The translations under genes were made by a program, and so were the position numbers. This document shows, piece after piece, positions 48,293-60,750 of a stretch of DNA of 64,000 bases. Positions within the stretch are counted from its first letter, which is position 1, and each line of letters starts with the position of its first letter. Origin of the DNA: Pontederia crassipes (lineage: Eukaryota > Streptophyta > Magnoliopsida > Commelinales > Pontederiaceae). The stretch lies in contig CM060184.1 in the NCBI GenBank assembly GCA_030549335.1, positions 42,807,909 through 42,871,908 of the forward strand, in the 5' to 3' direction. A model generated the notes under the pieces. That model did not search any database. It was not told the origin of the DNA and worked only from the letters and a program-made list of their open reading frames with translations.

Positions 48293-50833
48293 TGTAACAC
48301 CCCGAATTTTACCCCCAAGTTGTCGAGGACATTTGGGCCATTCGACTGTGTTAGCCCATTCGCCATCACATAATCATAATAAAATATGATTTTCTATAAA
48401 CTCAACGGAAGCATAAATCCATTAAATAAGATAAAATAATTCCTTTGAAACACAGCGGAAGACTTCGGTAAAATATCAAAAGTAATGTTATAGAATTTAA
48501 GCTATCACTGATAACTAATAAAATATCTTAAAACCATAGTCCAAAACATCGCTTTCAAACGTAATCAAAAGAATCTAAGACAATTGACTCAACATCTTAG
48601 ACCATCGTGTAATCTTATTCGTCATGAGCTGAGTCATCATCATCCATAACTTTATGTACCTGCATGGATTCAGGATGCAGGGGTTTCCCCAGTTAGAGTA
48701 TGTAAAGACCATGCATGCCATGGTATGATCCTATACATGATACTATATGATATGCATCATCATCTTTATATAAAGGAAATAAACAATATGCATGCCATGT
48801 CTTAACATATGATCTACATATCAAACATCAACATCATTCTATCATCCTGCACATAAGTAATTGCATGGAAGACATGTAATCATATCATCATACATAAAGT
48901 ATGGACATTCATCTCAATCATTCATTCAATTCATAGGCATATAAGTGGGATGCACTTACCATAACTATTGCCTTCATAACTCTCCTCAGGGTTGCTTTAT
49001 AACCTCTTGGACTTCCACTTTCGTGGGACATCATTCCATAACTTTCCTCAGGGTTGCTTTATAACTCTTTGGACTTCCACTTTCATGGGACTTCATTTCA
49101 TTCGATCGATCATTGGCCCCTTCCTATTAATATTATATCTTCCAATAGTTGGGACTTATGTCGTTGCCCTCTCAATAGACTAGCTAGGCCTAGGAGACAA
49201 TGCTCCCCTCTCACCCGAAGGTGACATCAGAATGCACACACTGTTACCAATGTATGTAATGATCATTCTGGACTCTAGCCTAAGGGCGACATCGGAATGC
49301 ACACACCATTGCCGATGTGTGTAACGATCATTCCGGACTCTCACCCGAGGGCGACATCGGAATGCACACACCATTGCCGATGTGTGTAACGATCATTCCG
49401 AACTCTCGTCCGAGGGTGACATCGGAATGCACACACCATTGCCGATGTGTGTAACGATCATTCTGGACAATTATCCGATAAAGGGCCGTAGAGGGGCGAC
49501 ATGTAACATCATTCACAACTGTGTTCATTATGCTTTTCAAACAACAATCATTTACGTCGCTCGATTTTCATACTTTAACCTATTTACGGCTGTCCATGCA
49601 ATTTGTATATCTAGGTTCATATACAATCATCAATCAGTAGTACATAATAGTAAATATCTTAAAAATAACATAAATATAATATAAATCAGTTTTTTGATCT
49701 AACACGATCGTTCTGGGACTGGCTCGGCCGTGCCAATGTCCTAGAAGTCCGATCTTCCACCCGAAAGTCTCAATTTTTGAGATCTCAATTCCAATAAACA
49801 TAGTTTAAAACATCATAAATATTCAGATATGATCTCTTAGCATCTATGCATCATAAAACACATTATAACATGCACAGTATTAACAAGAGTTGGGATTCAT
49901 ACAACTACTAGAATTTATTCTATGCACAGTATTCTGGCAGTAGTCACTAAAATATTAATAACTTAACCTATACGTGTTCTTTTCAGGTGATTCTAATTTT
50001 CATAGAAGGATAACATGAGCATTTGACTTGGGAATAAATTTCAAACCATATTTAGTATTTCCAATTTACTACATGTTTTACAATTTGATCTCGCTATTAC
50101 CCGAGACAGAATGATACCAGTCTAATTTTTGGATCATAACTATTTGTATACAACTCCAATTCATGTGACACCAATCTCTGTGGAAACTAGACTTCGAGAG
50201 CTTTCCATCCATATATTATTTATAATTTTTGGATAAGAAAAATCTATCCAAACAATCATTATAAGACAGTCATGAATTTTCGAGACAGTACAACACCAAT
50301 CCGATGTTTTGATCATAACTATTCATACAGATCTTCAAATTATATGAAACTAGTTTTAGTGGAAACTAGACTCGAGAGCTTTCTATCCATATATTACTTG
50401 CAATTTTTTGATAAGAAAAACCTATCTGAATAATTGATGCAACTACACAATCGTGCGATCCTAACATCTAGATCTAATCATGAATCAATAAAAAATGATT
50501 TCAGATCTAATGAAACTCATAAATTCCTCAAACAAATCCCTAATAGGAGCAAGATTCCCTATTACTCTCAATCTAATGAATAAAACTTTGAGAGGAGAGA
50601 GAGGGGTTGGATCCCCTTTACATACCTTGATCTTAGATCTTCCTCCTCTTTCTTCCTCTTTCTCCTTCTCCCTGATCTCCTCTTTCTTTTTCCTCAAGCC
50701 CTAGCCGCCAAGATGTGGAGAACAATGAGAGAAAGAGAAAGAAGAGATGCCTTATATAGGGGGAAACCATGAGGGTTTGATAAAAGTCCAAATTGCCCTT
50801 AAATGAATATTTGAGAAAATTTGGGATTTTACA
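48293..50833 (-). mobile_element. Solo LTR in a GC-rich island, minus strand
   Basis: Flanked by the 5-base duplication gacgg (48288-48292 and 50834-50838). The 2.54-kb body runs TGTAACACCCC to GGATTTTACA. Orientation is set by GGATTCAGGATGCAGGGGTT near 48665, the reverse complement of the matching spot in element C (CCCTGCATCTGGATTCATGC near 37223). No internal domain is present. It carries a four-copy 65-base array. Confidence 0.88.
49205..49466. repeat. 65-base tandem array, four copies, each a potential hairpin
   Basis: Units start at about 49205, 49270, 49335 and 49400. Each contains GGAATGCACACAC and, after CATTGCCGAT, GTGTGTAACGATCATTCC, so the two halves can pair. There are no unique spacers. 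Confidence 0.85.
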
Positions 50834-51340
50834 GACGGCATGGGAGAGTCAAAGGAGGAGGAGGTTTCTACGAGAAGAGCGACCAGAGACGAACGGTGAG
50901 CGAGTCCACTGTGGATGGAAGCCGCTGTGGCGGCGGGCGAAAGGGGAGGGGACGACAGCGAGAGCTTGGCACCTGCACCCACCGACCCTACACTCACCGG
51001 AGGACCCTACACCCACTGCCCCTGCACTCGCCGGAGAACCCCTACAATCACCGGAGAGAGAGAGAGGGAGAGAGAGATGTGAAGGGGTCGCATGACTTGT
51101 TGTGCTCGCCGCACCTACATTTGCCTCATAGTTCAGTTTACCAGAGAATACGATTGGGTCCGAAGAGAGATCGAGATGTGAGAGAGGGGGGAAGGTGAGA
51201 TAGAAATGATTTTCTCGCGAGATGAAGCTCCACCGTGATGCATTTTTTGATGATGTAGATGGCGTAGACGGAACTCGAGAAAGACACTCGCTGATTTCGG
51301 TTCGGATGGCCTGGAATGCGCATCACACATCCATTTTACC
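50834..51340. other. GC-rich island, right part
   Basis: Continues the island interrupted by the solo LTR, with imperfect repeats of CCCTACACTCACCGGAG near 50985-51050 and a GAGAGAGAG tract near 51055. Open frames such as 50821-51198 overlap on both strands and lack recognisable domains. It may be the leader or first exon of a decayed gene, but this is not shown. Confidence 0.4.
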
Positions 51341-53493
51341 CGTATATATTATATAATTATTTATAAATCTAATTCCACCTCCCCCTTATTTTATAAATTT
51401 TTATCATTTATTATATATATTATTAATATTAATTATTTTTTAAAATATTTTTGCCCCCTCCCCCCCTTAATTTTTTCCTTAGCTCCATCCCTTGTAGAAG
51501 TCTACTATTGTTTAGCACTCAACTTGATCTTAAATATTAACTAGGTAACATACTCACACTTCACGCAAACGAAATCCAATTTAAAATATAATTTTAACTT
51601 TTTTTATTATGTTTACAACAAATTTATAAATATCTTACAATTTTAAGTTAAGACAAGTTCTTAGTCAATTTATATATTGAAATATTTAAATTGACTATAA
51701 AGAATATTTTAATTATCACTTCATCTTTTTTATTTTAAAATATTTCTCTTTTCATTTAATTCATTATGACTCATTATGAAAATTAAAAGTAAACCAATAA
51801 GCCAAAAACAAAAATAATTACATGAACTTTAAATATATATGTAAATGAAAGATGAAATCTTACATGGCATTACATTTTTTAAAAGAAAACTTGTACTATT
51901 AATGACTCTTTATTTATGACCTTTATAAAAATAATAATTATTATAATAATAATTTAGAATGCCTTAAGCTTTAAAAAAAGAGAAAATATATAATTACGTA
52001 GAAAATAACACATTTTATTTATGGATAGCTTATAGAATGTGAAAAAAAAGTCAAATATTTATTTACGATAGAACAATAGAAATAGGAAAAATAAGAAGAG
52101 AATAAAATTGTATAAATAAATTATCAAGAGATTCCATTGTAATATGAATGAAGCTTGATCTTAGAGCTTCTTCTATCGTTATAGAGTAAAAATGAAAAGT
52201 TATGATAATTTGTTTGGTTTAAAAAGATATTAATGACTCTTTATAACATGTAATTAAAAATGAAACTCATATCTCAAATCTAAAGGATATAATATGCATT
52301 TGATGAGGCGGTTATATGTGAGCTCTTGTTTAAAAGCTTCAATTACTGTTCATGTCAGATCAGTATGAGACCAAGCAGCCAAAAACGAATCAGTGATGGA
52401 TTTCCCAGGAGACGTATACTTTTCGTAGACATTTTCATTTCTTTTTGGTTCCATGCGTTAACATTTTGCAGTCCGCACTAAATAATAAAATGGCAAAAGC
52501 ATACATGCATGTTAGGTTGGCAAGCCGATCAACTGTCCGTTCTTCTTATCGTTCTGGACAAGCTATGTTTTTTTCATATATCATTTCATATAATTATGTA
52601 TGTAGAAACCCCCATATCAATCCCAAAACATGTGTCGCGAGCCGGTTTAGGAATGTGTTATACAATAAATAATGCAATGGTTGACACAATGATAATAAAA
52701 TGTTAATAAAATGTCCATAACGACGAACACTCAATTCTAATAAATGACCATATGACAATAAGCCCAATAACATCAAAATCCATCCTGGAGGATAGCCCAA
52801 TTTATCCTACTCTTTCATATATGTACGAACCACCTCCAATGGTGGACTCAGGAATAATTTTCACTGGGTTCACTAATTAACAACGATGAAAATATTTTGA
52901 AATTTTTTATACTTATGTTAATTTTATTCTAAGATTTTGAATTAATTTTCTTTACCAAAAATTTCTAATGTAAATAATACATAGACTTCTATAAATAAAA
53001 GAATATTAAATGATAAAAAATAGCAAACTAATAACAATTTTTCATATATATATATATATATATATAATCAATAATTCATATTATCACAATAAGAATAATA
53101 ATGTTTAATATAAAAATGAAATGATTATTTAAACACAATGATGTAATAAATTTTTCATGTTAAAAAACTTTTAATAATGACATAATTATCCTATGAAAAA
53201 TATGTTGCAACCAATGACATATAACTTTAATAAATCACATAATTATATATAAAATAAATCATATATAGAATAATAAAACACTTTACTTTGAAAATACGAA
53301 GTTACACCAGGCTTTGACCTTGAGTGGGTGTGCTAAGGTAGAAGCATTGCCACCAATAGGACAATTGTCAAGTTTTGATTCAATTGAAACAAACATAATA
53401 TATATAGAATTACAAATCTCAATGCCTGCACGTGCAGGCGTGTGCAGGCACGTGGCTCCGCCCTTGTCTACCTCCCATTATAAGTTGTATGTA
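51341..53493. other. AT-rich intergenic DNA
   Basis: No gene. Contains an AT microsatellite near 53046-53066. Between about 52840 (GGTGGACTCAGGAATAAT) and 53470 (CACGTGGCTCCGCCC) the ends are weakly inverted, hinting at an old non-autonomous element. Limits and type are uncertain. Confidence 0.4.
53424..53439. other. Perfect 16-base palindrome
   Basis: GCCTGCACGTGCAGGC, followed at once by the related TGTGCAGGCACGTGG. Confidence 0.85.
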
Positions 53494-55227
53494 AGTGCTA
53501 AGCAATTCAATAATTCATAAAATGATTCAATAAATCATTCTAGATAAAACGATGATCAATAGGCAATAAGGATTTCATCATAAAACAATAAGATTCTCAA
53601 TTTCATATTCCAATCCATTATGCCCATTGCATTAACATCTTTTAAATTCACAATTATCCATATCCATCGTAATCAAGAACATCGAATTGCATTCATCTTC
53701 TAATGCATAATAAGTTCACAATACCAATATGTTCTTGCCATTTAATCATTTGTCTTGATTAGGTTCTCAAATAATATTTAGTGAGCCAGTTTTCATACAT
53801 TGAGGTACTTGATTATCCTTACGTCATTGATTAGCCAAGCTACGGATCGCACGTGCACTCAAATGACACACCCATGGACGCCATTCTTACTCTTTTCATA
53901 CGGGCACACACAATTCCATATGGACTATGTCCATCTAGCAAGGGTCAAGTACTTAACCTCATAGTTCATTTTAATCCTACGATTTAGCATACAAAGGCAA
54001 TTCAGCTCGGATGATCGATCTACCAACTAATTGACCAATCCTGGCAGAGACTTTTAACCGTATGTCCAGTCGAGAGATGACCCTGACCGATCAATCGAGG
54101 GATCGATCGATCTTGGTAGAGGCTTTTAGCCATGTGTCCGATCGAGAGATGGCCCTTGACCGGTTGATCGAGGGATCGACCAAAAAGGCCAAAAACATTC
54201 GATCATCATTTTACCTATGGAGCGGTCGACTAACCAGTACGTTAAAGTTATAAAATACTGAACTGGTCGATCGGTCTATGATTAAAAATCAAGAAACCAT
54301 TATTTCTAAGTTTTTATTCATAAAAGCATTCATTTCTAGGATCATTCTAAGTCTACCCTACATGTTCCATGCATTTACAAGTTCATAAACATGAATAGAT
54401 TCAGAAAACAAAACTAAAGACAACATTTTAAACCATTGTATGAACTTCACATTACGTATAAAAATCCATCACGAGTAATCAATAAATGAAACTGAACGTA
54501 TAAGAACACGAATCCCATCATAAGAATGCAATCACACCTTCATTCTATGAATGTTTAGAATGAGAAACATTAGGTTCACCCTTTACATACCTTAATCCTT
54601 AAACGTTTCAAGGGAGTTTCATCCTTCTAGCCCTATTGTTTTGTTCTCATTGATTAATTTAAGTATTCAACTAAAATGAACAAAAAAAATTATCTAGTTA
54701 TTTCGCCAATCAACTTGTTGAATGAAAAAAAAGAAGTGTCATATATTATTCTATTGACATCGCATTAGTTTCTTAGCTATTATAATATTAAAATTATCCA
54801 AGTTTTAACAATGGATGATAATAAAAAAACTTATGATGATTAAAACACACATCTAATCCGTTATTAAACTTACTCTCTTAAAAAATTATATTTTGAATAA
54901 CATGCATATGATGATAATTCTTTTTTTGGTCTGAACTCCTAGCTCCCTTCTTGATGAAAAACACATAAATCACCATGAAAGAACCTCTTCAAGCTCCAAC
55001 GGGGTTGCAGCCGAATGGGGAGGGAAAATGAGGTAGAAGTAAGAGGGTTTTAGGGGTTTAAACTCTTTCTATACCTTTTTGACCGGATGACCCATATACC
55101 CCCCAACTACCATCACTTTTAGTGCTTTGTTCGTCCACTTTTTCTGCTCGGTCTAAAGGTCTAAACTACCCTAAAGATCCCTTCACTTTTGAGGTCATTT
55201 TTGTCCAAACAAAAAAATCGTGTTACA
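53494..55227 (-). mobile_element. LTR remnant, minus strand
   Basis: The right end CGTGTTACA (55219-55227) is followed by atgta, and atgta also lies at 53489-53493, so a 5-base duplication is possible; the left end then starts AGTGC, with two bases before TG. The phrase CTTTACATACCTTAATCCTT near 54579 resembles CTTTACATACCTTGATCTTA in the solo LTR at 48293-50833. A GATCGACC-type block is at 54016-54275. No internal domain. Confidence 0.5.
54016..54275. repeat. GATCGACC/GGTCGACT palindrome block
   Basis: Words GACCGATCAATCGAGGGATC, GACCGGTTGATCGAGGGATC, GGTCGACT and GGTCGATCGGTC. Vocabulary like the element B block but a different arrangement. Confidence 0.7.
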
Positions 55228-55329
55228 ATGTACATAAAGTCTAACAACAAGAGAATATAGGACTGATTTAAGTGGTATTATTTAAAGCCTTGCACTTTAA
55301 TTTGTACAGTTCTACCCATAGTTAAATAA

Positions 55330-55495
55330 TTTTTAAAATTTAGGGTACAGTCGACAAAAAGCTTCAGCATCATCCACGGTGTTCTGCGCTAGCCACTCTC
55401 CCACCATGCTCCAGCATGAATATTTCCCTGACAACTACTTTGACATCACAAACTTGAACCATATGATATACCTCAAAGACAAACTGAAGTCTAAT

Positions 55496-55500
<5 letters not shown>
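55330..55500 (+). pseudogene. Unrecognised coding-like fragment
   Basis: After an acceptor-like AAATTTAG (about 55337-55344) an open plus-strand frame reads YSRQKASASS, then FCASHSPTMLQHEYFPDNYF and DITNLNHMIYLKDKLK, ending at the CT microsatellite. The composition looks like a real protein rather than random AT-rich translation. I do not recognise the family. It may be one exon of a host gene or a captured fragment. Confidence 0.35.
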
Positions 55501-55563
<63 letters not shown>

Positions 55564-55571
55564 GCGCGCGC
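55501..55571. repeat. Compound (CT)n(CA)n(CG)n microsatellite
   Basis: CT to 55543, CA to 55562, then CG to 55571. Confidence 0.95.
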
Positions 55572-55574
55572 GGC

Positions 55575-58160
55575 CAGGAGGAGGGCTATCGACCCAAAAA
55601 TACTCACAATTTTGGCACTTAAAAAATGCTAGGCCCTAGGATAGAATACAATAGTGGTTGGGGCCAGAATGCCACGGAGGCGCCAAAGGCAACAACACGC
55701 CCGTCGAATAATGTGAACCAAAATGTTTGAATCCGAGAATAACTTGAGGCGAGTGATGCCGCACTGGGCACGCGCTTGGAGACCATAGGAAACGCCCAAG
55801 CCTCAGCATGAATCCACCAAGAAGCCACCAATCCTTGCAAAAATGTTAGAGCGTAAAATAAAATCGTAACCCCAATTCCCATCGTTTTGGATGAGCGAGC
55901 CGTCCATGGTGAGCATGACACAATTCGGGGGAGGGGGCTCTCACTGGATCCGTGAGGTATCATGGGGCAAAGTTGCCTCAAGGGCATGGGTAGAAGAAGT
56001 AAAAAATTCATAAAAACTGGCAAGAGCTTTTTCCCTTAGTGCATTGACCATTGCATGCCTGGACCAAAAGTGGATATTGTTCCACAAGTTCCGGATCCCC
56101 CAAAGAAAGAAGGCAAAAATGGATAGAAAATGCTATTTGGACTCTTGAGCTAGCTCCCTTGAGGATCCAAGAATCGGAGTCCCAGGAGGATGAAAGCTGG
56201 AAACTAAAATGTACTTTTTGTTGAAATAAATTCCACAATTGGTGGGCCACAGGGCATAAAAAATATATATGGGTATTGATTTCAAGGGCGAGCCCACAGA
56301 GGGAGCAAGGAGGTTCAATAGTGTAATCAAAGCAATGGATGTTGTCTAGCTTATCTAGTGTATGTAGTCGATTATGAAAGATCTTCCAAAGGAAATAGTG
56401 GATTTTGGGGGGGAACCCGAATACACCAAATAGCAGTCCAAGGCTGTCCTCCAACCGAATGCGATGGCAAAGCTGCTGGTACACAAATTTGTACATTGCA
56501 TTAGCATTGGGGAGCCTATGATTATCGATCACCCAGATGCATCACAAGCGAAACAAGGAATGTAAATGCTACAAATGGTATCACATAACGAAGTACCAAA
56601 AAACATGGATAACAAAGGGGCATTCCAACTATGATTGATGATGAGGTCAGAGACGCATAAATTGTTGATGTCAATATTCATGTTGAGAAAAGTAGGAGAC
56701 CAGACGAGGGGAATAGGCAACACCCATGGATCATATAAGACTGAGGTGTTATGGCCATTGTTGGTCTTCATAAAGTCCGGGCGGAGGTCTTGTACAACTT
56801 AAAGAATGACGTGCCCCAGTAGTGGGCATGGGATTCATAAGACAGAAAGGACCATACTTTTCATGGACCAAGAGAGCCTATGGAGAAGACGAATCATTTA
56901 AGAGGTTAAGAATCTGACATTCTAAATGCCTAAGCCTCCCTCGGCCCGAGGCATTTGGACATCGGGTGAGATCCATGGCACCCGTTACAGGAACCCAAAG
57001 GAAGGATCGAGTTAATTTTTCTACTGAAGCAAGGGTTCCAATAGATAAGTAGTCCCAAGAAAGTATGTGGGAAGCGATGATAAAGTTGATTTGGTAAGTG
57101 TTGTGCATCCAACCTAGTTGAGGAGCCGACACCTCCAATTAGACAACCTAGGGGTAATGCGGTTGATGATGAGTGGGTATATATTTTACTGAAATGGGGA
57201 CACCGAGGTAAGTGCTAGGAGTGATTCCAAGGGAAATAAATTGCCGACTTGAGGGGATTCATTCTTTGATTAGTAAGGAAATTATAAGTTAGGAGGAGAT
57301 TCTTGTGCTAAGGAAAGTTATCCTAAGTGGCACAGATGTAGATGAGGAGGACTAAGGGAGAAAGAGTTGGGCGTGAAAGGATGGATTTTATCGAGGGAGA
57401 CGTATTGGTTAATTAGCACTGATTATCGAGGGAGACGTATCAGTTAATTAGCACTGAGAACACCTGTGAGATAATAATGAAGAGGTAGGGGACAGAGGGA
57501 CACCCTAGCGGATTTCGTAGTGAGCAATGGAAGTACGGCGAGGGCTGACCATTAATTATGTAGGAAAAAATGGAGGAGTGGATGAAAATCTCAATATAAG
57601 TTATGAACTTGGGAGGGCAGTTCATGTGTTAAAGGATCCGAATGATGGAGGCTTAGGACACGCGATCAAAAGCCTTCTTTATGTCCGCTTTGATTAGCAT
57701 TTGCTTTCTACGGCCCCATGATATGGAGTGAACTAGTTCTTGTGCTAAAAGAATGTTATCCTGGAGATATTACATCTGGGGATGAAGGCTCCATGTTGTT
57801 GCCAAGAGTTGTTTAGAAACGATTAGCAGGGACTTTAGTGAAGATGTGATACAAAGTGTTACAAGGGAGATCGGCCGGTAGTCATTGATGGAGTGGGGGT
57901 CTTTTTATGAATGAAAATAAGAGCAGTCTTAGACCAATCCCTGGATAGGTAGTTGTTGTGGAACGCATCCTGAATTGATGATATAATTTTGGGCCCAACT
58001 ATGTCCCAATACTCACGATAGAATTCGGTCATAAGATCGTCCGGGCCAAGAGCACACCCAGAGGACATGCTCCAAATGATGGTCCAGACTTCCTCCGAGG
58101 TGATAGGGCGAATAAGAGAAATGATGAGATCAGGGTCAAGAGCGGGTAAAGGGGGTGATG
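55575..58160 (-). pseudogene. LINE 2: RT, zf-RVT and RNase H part
   Basis: Minus-strand order: RT N-terminal region with GPDDLMTEFYREYWDIVGPK (57859-58068); RT core fragments NCPPKFITYI and PYLFIIISQVFSVL (57440-57625); a region with LTYNFLTNQRM (about 57250); zf-RVT with FPPKIHYFLWKIFHNRLHTL and CSLCG (56008-56532); RNase H with NWGYDFILRSNIFARIGGFL and SDSNILVHIIRRA (about 55620-55900). The active-site YADD box is missing; a 35-base tandem duplication (57390-57459) sits where it should be. A second plant L1-type LINE, related to LINE 1 but distinct. Confidence 0.82.
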
Positions 58161-58167
58161 AGAGAAT

Positions 58168-59662
58168 TGCATGCGCAAAATATTAACAAGTATGCTAGAA
58201 CGTATCAAGTAATAAAGTGTAAGTAAGAGTTATCGATCCCAAGAGGACTGGTGACTTAACTACCTTATAATATTAGTTAATTAATTGGAAAAAATAAATT
58301 TGTGATTTAAAATAAAATAGAATTAAAGAAGATGTCAATCTCAAATATTCGAACCCTTAAGTTAAAATGTAGGCCTTTAATCCCACCTTATCTCTTGATT
58401 AATAATAAAACCTTCTTTAGAATTCAAGTGGTAGAAAGATCGCTAAAAGCATAAGTTTCAGTTAGGACAACCTAACAATCCTAAATTAAGAATAGATAAG
58501 TCAACTTTGATCTACTTTAATTAGGATGCTTTCATATACATACAAATCTATGTTATTAATTACTAAACAAGTTAATTAAAATTTCATTATTAATGGCCTC
58601 AAGCAGATGACCAAATTAAACTGACTTGAATATAACTAAACCCGGCCCGATTTCAAGAAAACTTGCCCTGGATTTCTGTCTTGGAAATCTCCGACAAACA
58701 ACTCGGCTCTTGCCGGCAAGCACGGCTCGAGTTGGCTATGGAACCAGACCTGGGTTGATCAGACTTGACCTAGGTTTTGTTATTGATTTTGACGCGTATA
58801 TGATCGATTACATGCACAAGATTAACACATAATTACTGCAAAATCATTAATAATTAACATGCAAACATATCCATCTATAAAAAAAAGTCATATTCAAGTT
58901 CACAAGACTCTAAATCATAAAAAAAACAAAGAAAAATTGGGGGTTCAAGATTAGTCTTCCCGAAACAACAAAATTGCTTCATAAACAATTGATTTGATAC
59001 TAATTTTGGGAAGAAAAATAAAATAAAATCATTAAAATAAAACTTCCAAGTAGTAGACGACGCATCTAGAATGGACCTGGCTGAGACTACGTCGAAAATC
59101 ATCATCGAAAACCTTGGAATCTTTAATTCTTGATTGATTTGTAGTGGGGCAAAATAGAAATTATTTCCTCATTTCTAGTGTGGCTAGGGCTTCAAACTCT
59201 AAGATTGCATCCTCTTTGGGTTCGTAGTACATCCATATTTATAAGGATGCTTTTCTAGGATTTCAAGTTGAATTCATGACTCAAATCTGAGTGAAAGTTG
59301 ATCGAAAATTCACAACCATCCATTAGTTTGGTCAAACTCAGTTCGAGTTTGATCAAACTCAGTCCAAGTTTAGTTCAAATTTTATTTTCACGTAGAAATA
59401 TATTCAGAATAGGTTTTTAAGGGTCACCCAGGCTGGACGGAGTTCTATTGAAAATTGTTCATATGCATTCTTCGAACTCTGTTTTGCATGTTTCTAGTTT
59501 GACGGCTCCACACCTCCCAAAATCACAATTCTGAGAATAAAATAAAACACAAATGGGTAGCTTTTGAATTGAAATAATTTAAGAAAATATATGAATGCAA
59601 TGATAAAAACTACATAAAATAACCTAAATTATGCATGTAAAATATGTATAAAAATGCATGCA
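58168..59662 (-). mobile_element. LTR-like insertion G in LINE 2
   Basis: Starts TGCATGCGCAAAATATTAAC and ends ATGCATGCA on the plus strand. The box TATCGATCCCAAGAGGACTG near 58227 is, in reverse, the kind seen near the 3' end of Tat/Ogre-like LTRs. A CCCGGCCCG-type word block is at 58638-58780. LINE 2 endonuclease sequence resumes to the right and RT lies to the left, but some LINE sequence is missing and no target duplication is seen, so limits are approximate. Confidence 0.5.
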
Positions 59663-59880
59663 TTAGGGGCCACTATTTGATATTCAGACAGGCAGCAAGC
59701 TACCATAGGGTATAGTAATAGTTAACAAACTGGTTATGGATAAGGTCAGGGTGAGTAACGTACTCTCTAGAATATGATTAACAAACATCCGGTCAAGATG
59801 ATAGTATTCTGACTATGCCATAACCATTGTTACAAAAGACCCTAAGATTGTCGGAAAGCTTAACATCCAAAAGACCCTAA

Positions 59881-60341
59881 GGGGACGTTTGGTTGATGAA
59901 TAAACACCAGAATATTTAGTTATTTCGAGAATATAGTCAAACAGCGTGAAGAATAAGAATAAGCTGGTCAAACTTCGATTTTGCCGATACCACCTTGAAA
60001 ACTGTAAAACCGCTATGTTATTCCATGAAATGCAATATTCCATCAAAAATTATATTCCGCCAAAATGAAAGAATAATGTTATTCTTCACGTTTCCACCTT
60101 TTAATAATTTCTTTTATTTTTTATAATTTATCCATATATTAATATATTATTATTTTTATTATTATTGTAATAATAAATGTTCAGTATTTATATTAAAATA
60201 TTTTAATAATAAAATATTACATATTCAAAAATTATTCCTTTTAAATCAAACAAATGAAGGAATAGGAATATTAGAAGAATATTATATTCTTCTGAATAAC
60301 TTTTCTTATTCTCTAAAACATATTCTATAACCAAACGCCCC
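59881..60341. mobile_element. Tourist-like (PIF/Harbinger) MITE
   Basis: 461 bases, TIR GGGGACGTTTGGTT at the left and AACCAAACGCCCC at the right, flanked by TAA (59878-59880 and 60342-60344). A 3-base TAA target duplication and such TIRs are typical of Tourist elements. The neighbouring duplicate carries the unoccupied site (TGA at 60549-60551). No coding capacity. Confidence 0.85.
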
Positions 60342-60608
60342 TAAGATTCAATGAAATTCTGGAATAGTGATATAGACCTAGTAATTCTAAACAGTTCACA
60401 AATTGGTTATGGATAAGGTCAGGGTGAGTAATATTCTCTAGAATATGATTAACAAACATCCGATCAAGATGACGGTATTCTGACTATGCCATAACCATTG
60501 TTACAAAAGACCCTAAGATTGTCGGAAAGCTTAACATCCAAAAGACCCTGAGATTCAATGAAATTCTGGAATAGTGATATAGACCTAGTAATTCTAAATA
60601 GATCCTCT

Positions 60609-60632
60609 CCCCCCCCCCCACCACACACACAC
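60609..60632. repeat. Poly(C) and (CA)n tract
   Basis: Eleven C followed by ACCACACACACAC, inside LINE 2 endonuclease sequence. Confidence 0.9.
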
Positions 60633-60750
60633 TTATCCTCAGAAGAAAGAATACAGTTAAAACCGTCAATTAAAGTCTAAGGAAAATCAAGCGAGTTAAT
60701 GTTCCTAAGCATGATCCACAACCTATTTCTATGAGAAAAAATATGACTAA

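Larger units (their letters stand above)
59690..60742 (-). pseudogene. LINE 2: endonuclease C-terminal part, with tandem duplication
   Basis: Minus-strand frames show HRNRLWIMLRNINSLDFP and DGFNCILSSEDK (about 60640-60730), then LGSFVTMVMA and YYHLDRMFVNHILES (two copies). The duplicated segments are 59730-59880 plus 60345-60394, and 60403-60601. Copy 1 is interrupted by a MITE. The minus-strand frames match the endonuclease to RT link of plant L1 elements. Confidence 0.75.

Noticed and set aside
49205-49466. CRISPR-like regular array
   Set aside because: Contiguous 65-base repeats without unique spacers, in a plant solo LTR, no cas genes.
50752-51330. Open frames on both strands near the GC island
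   Set aside because: Low-complexity, mutually overlapping, no domain; the first ones start inside the solo LTR.
55370-55561. Minus-strand frame with long (RE)n run
   Set aside because: Translation of the CT microsatellite.
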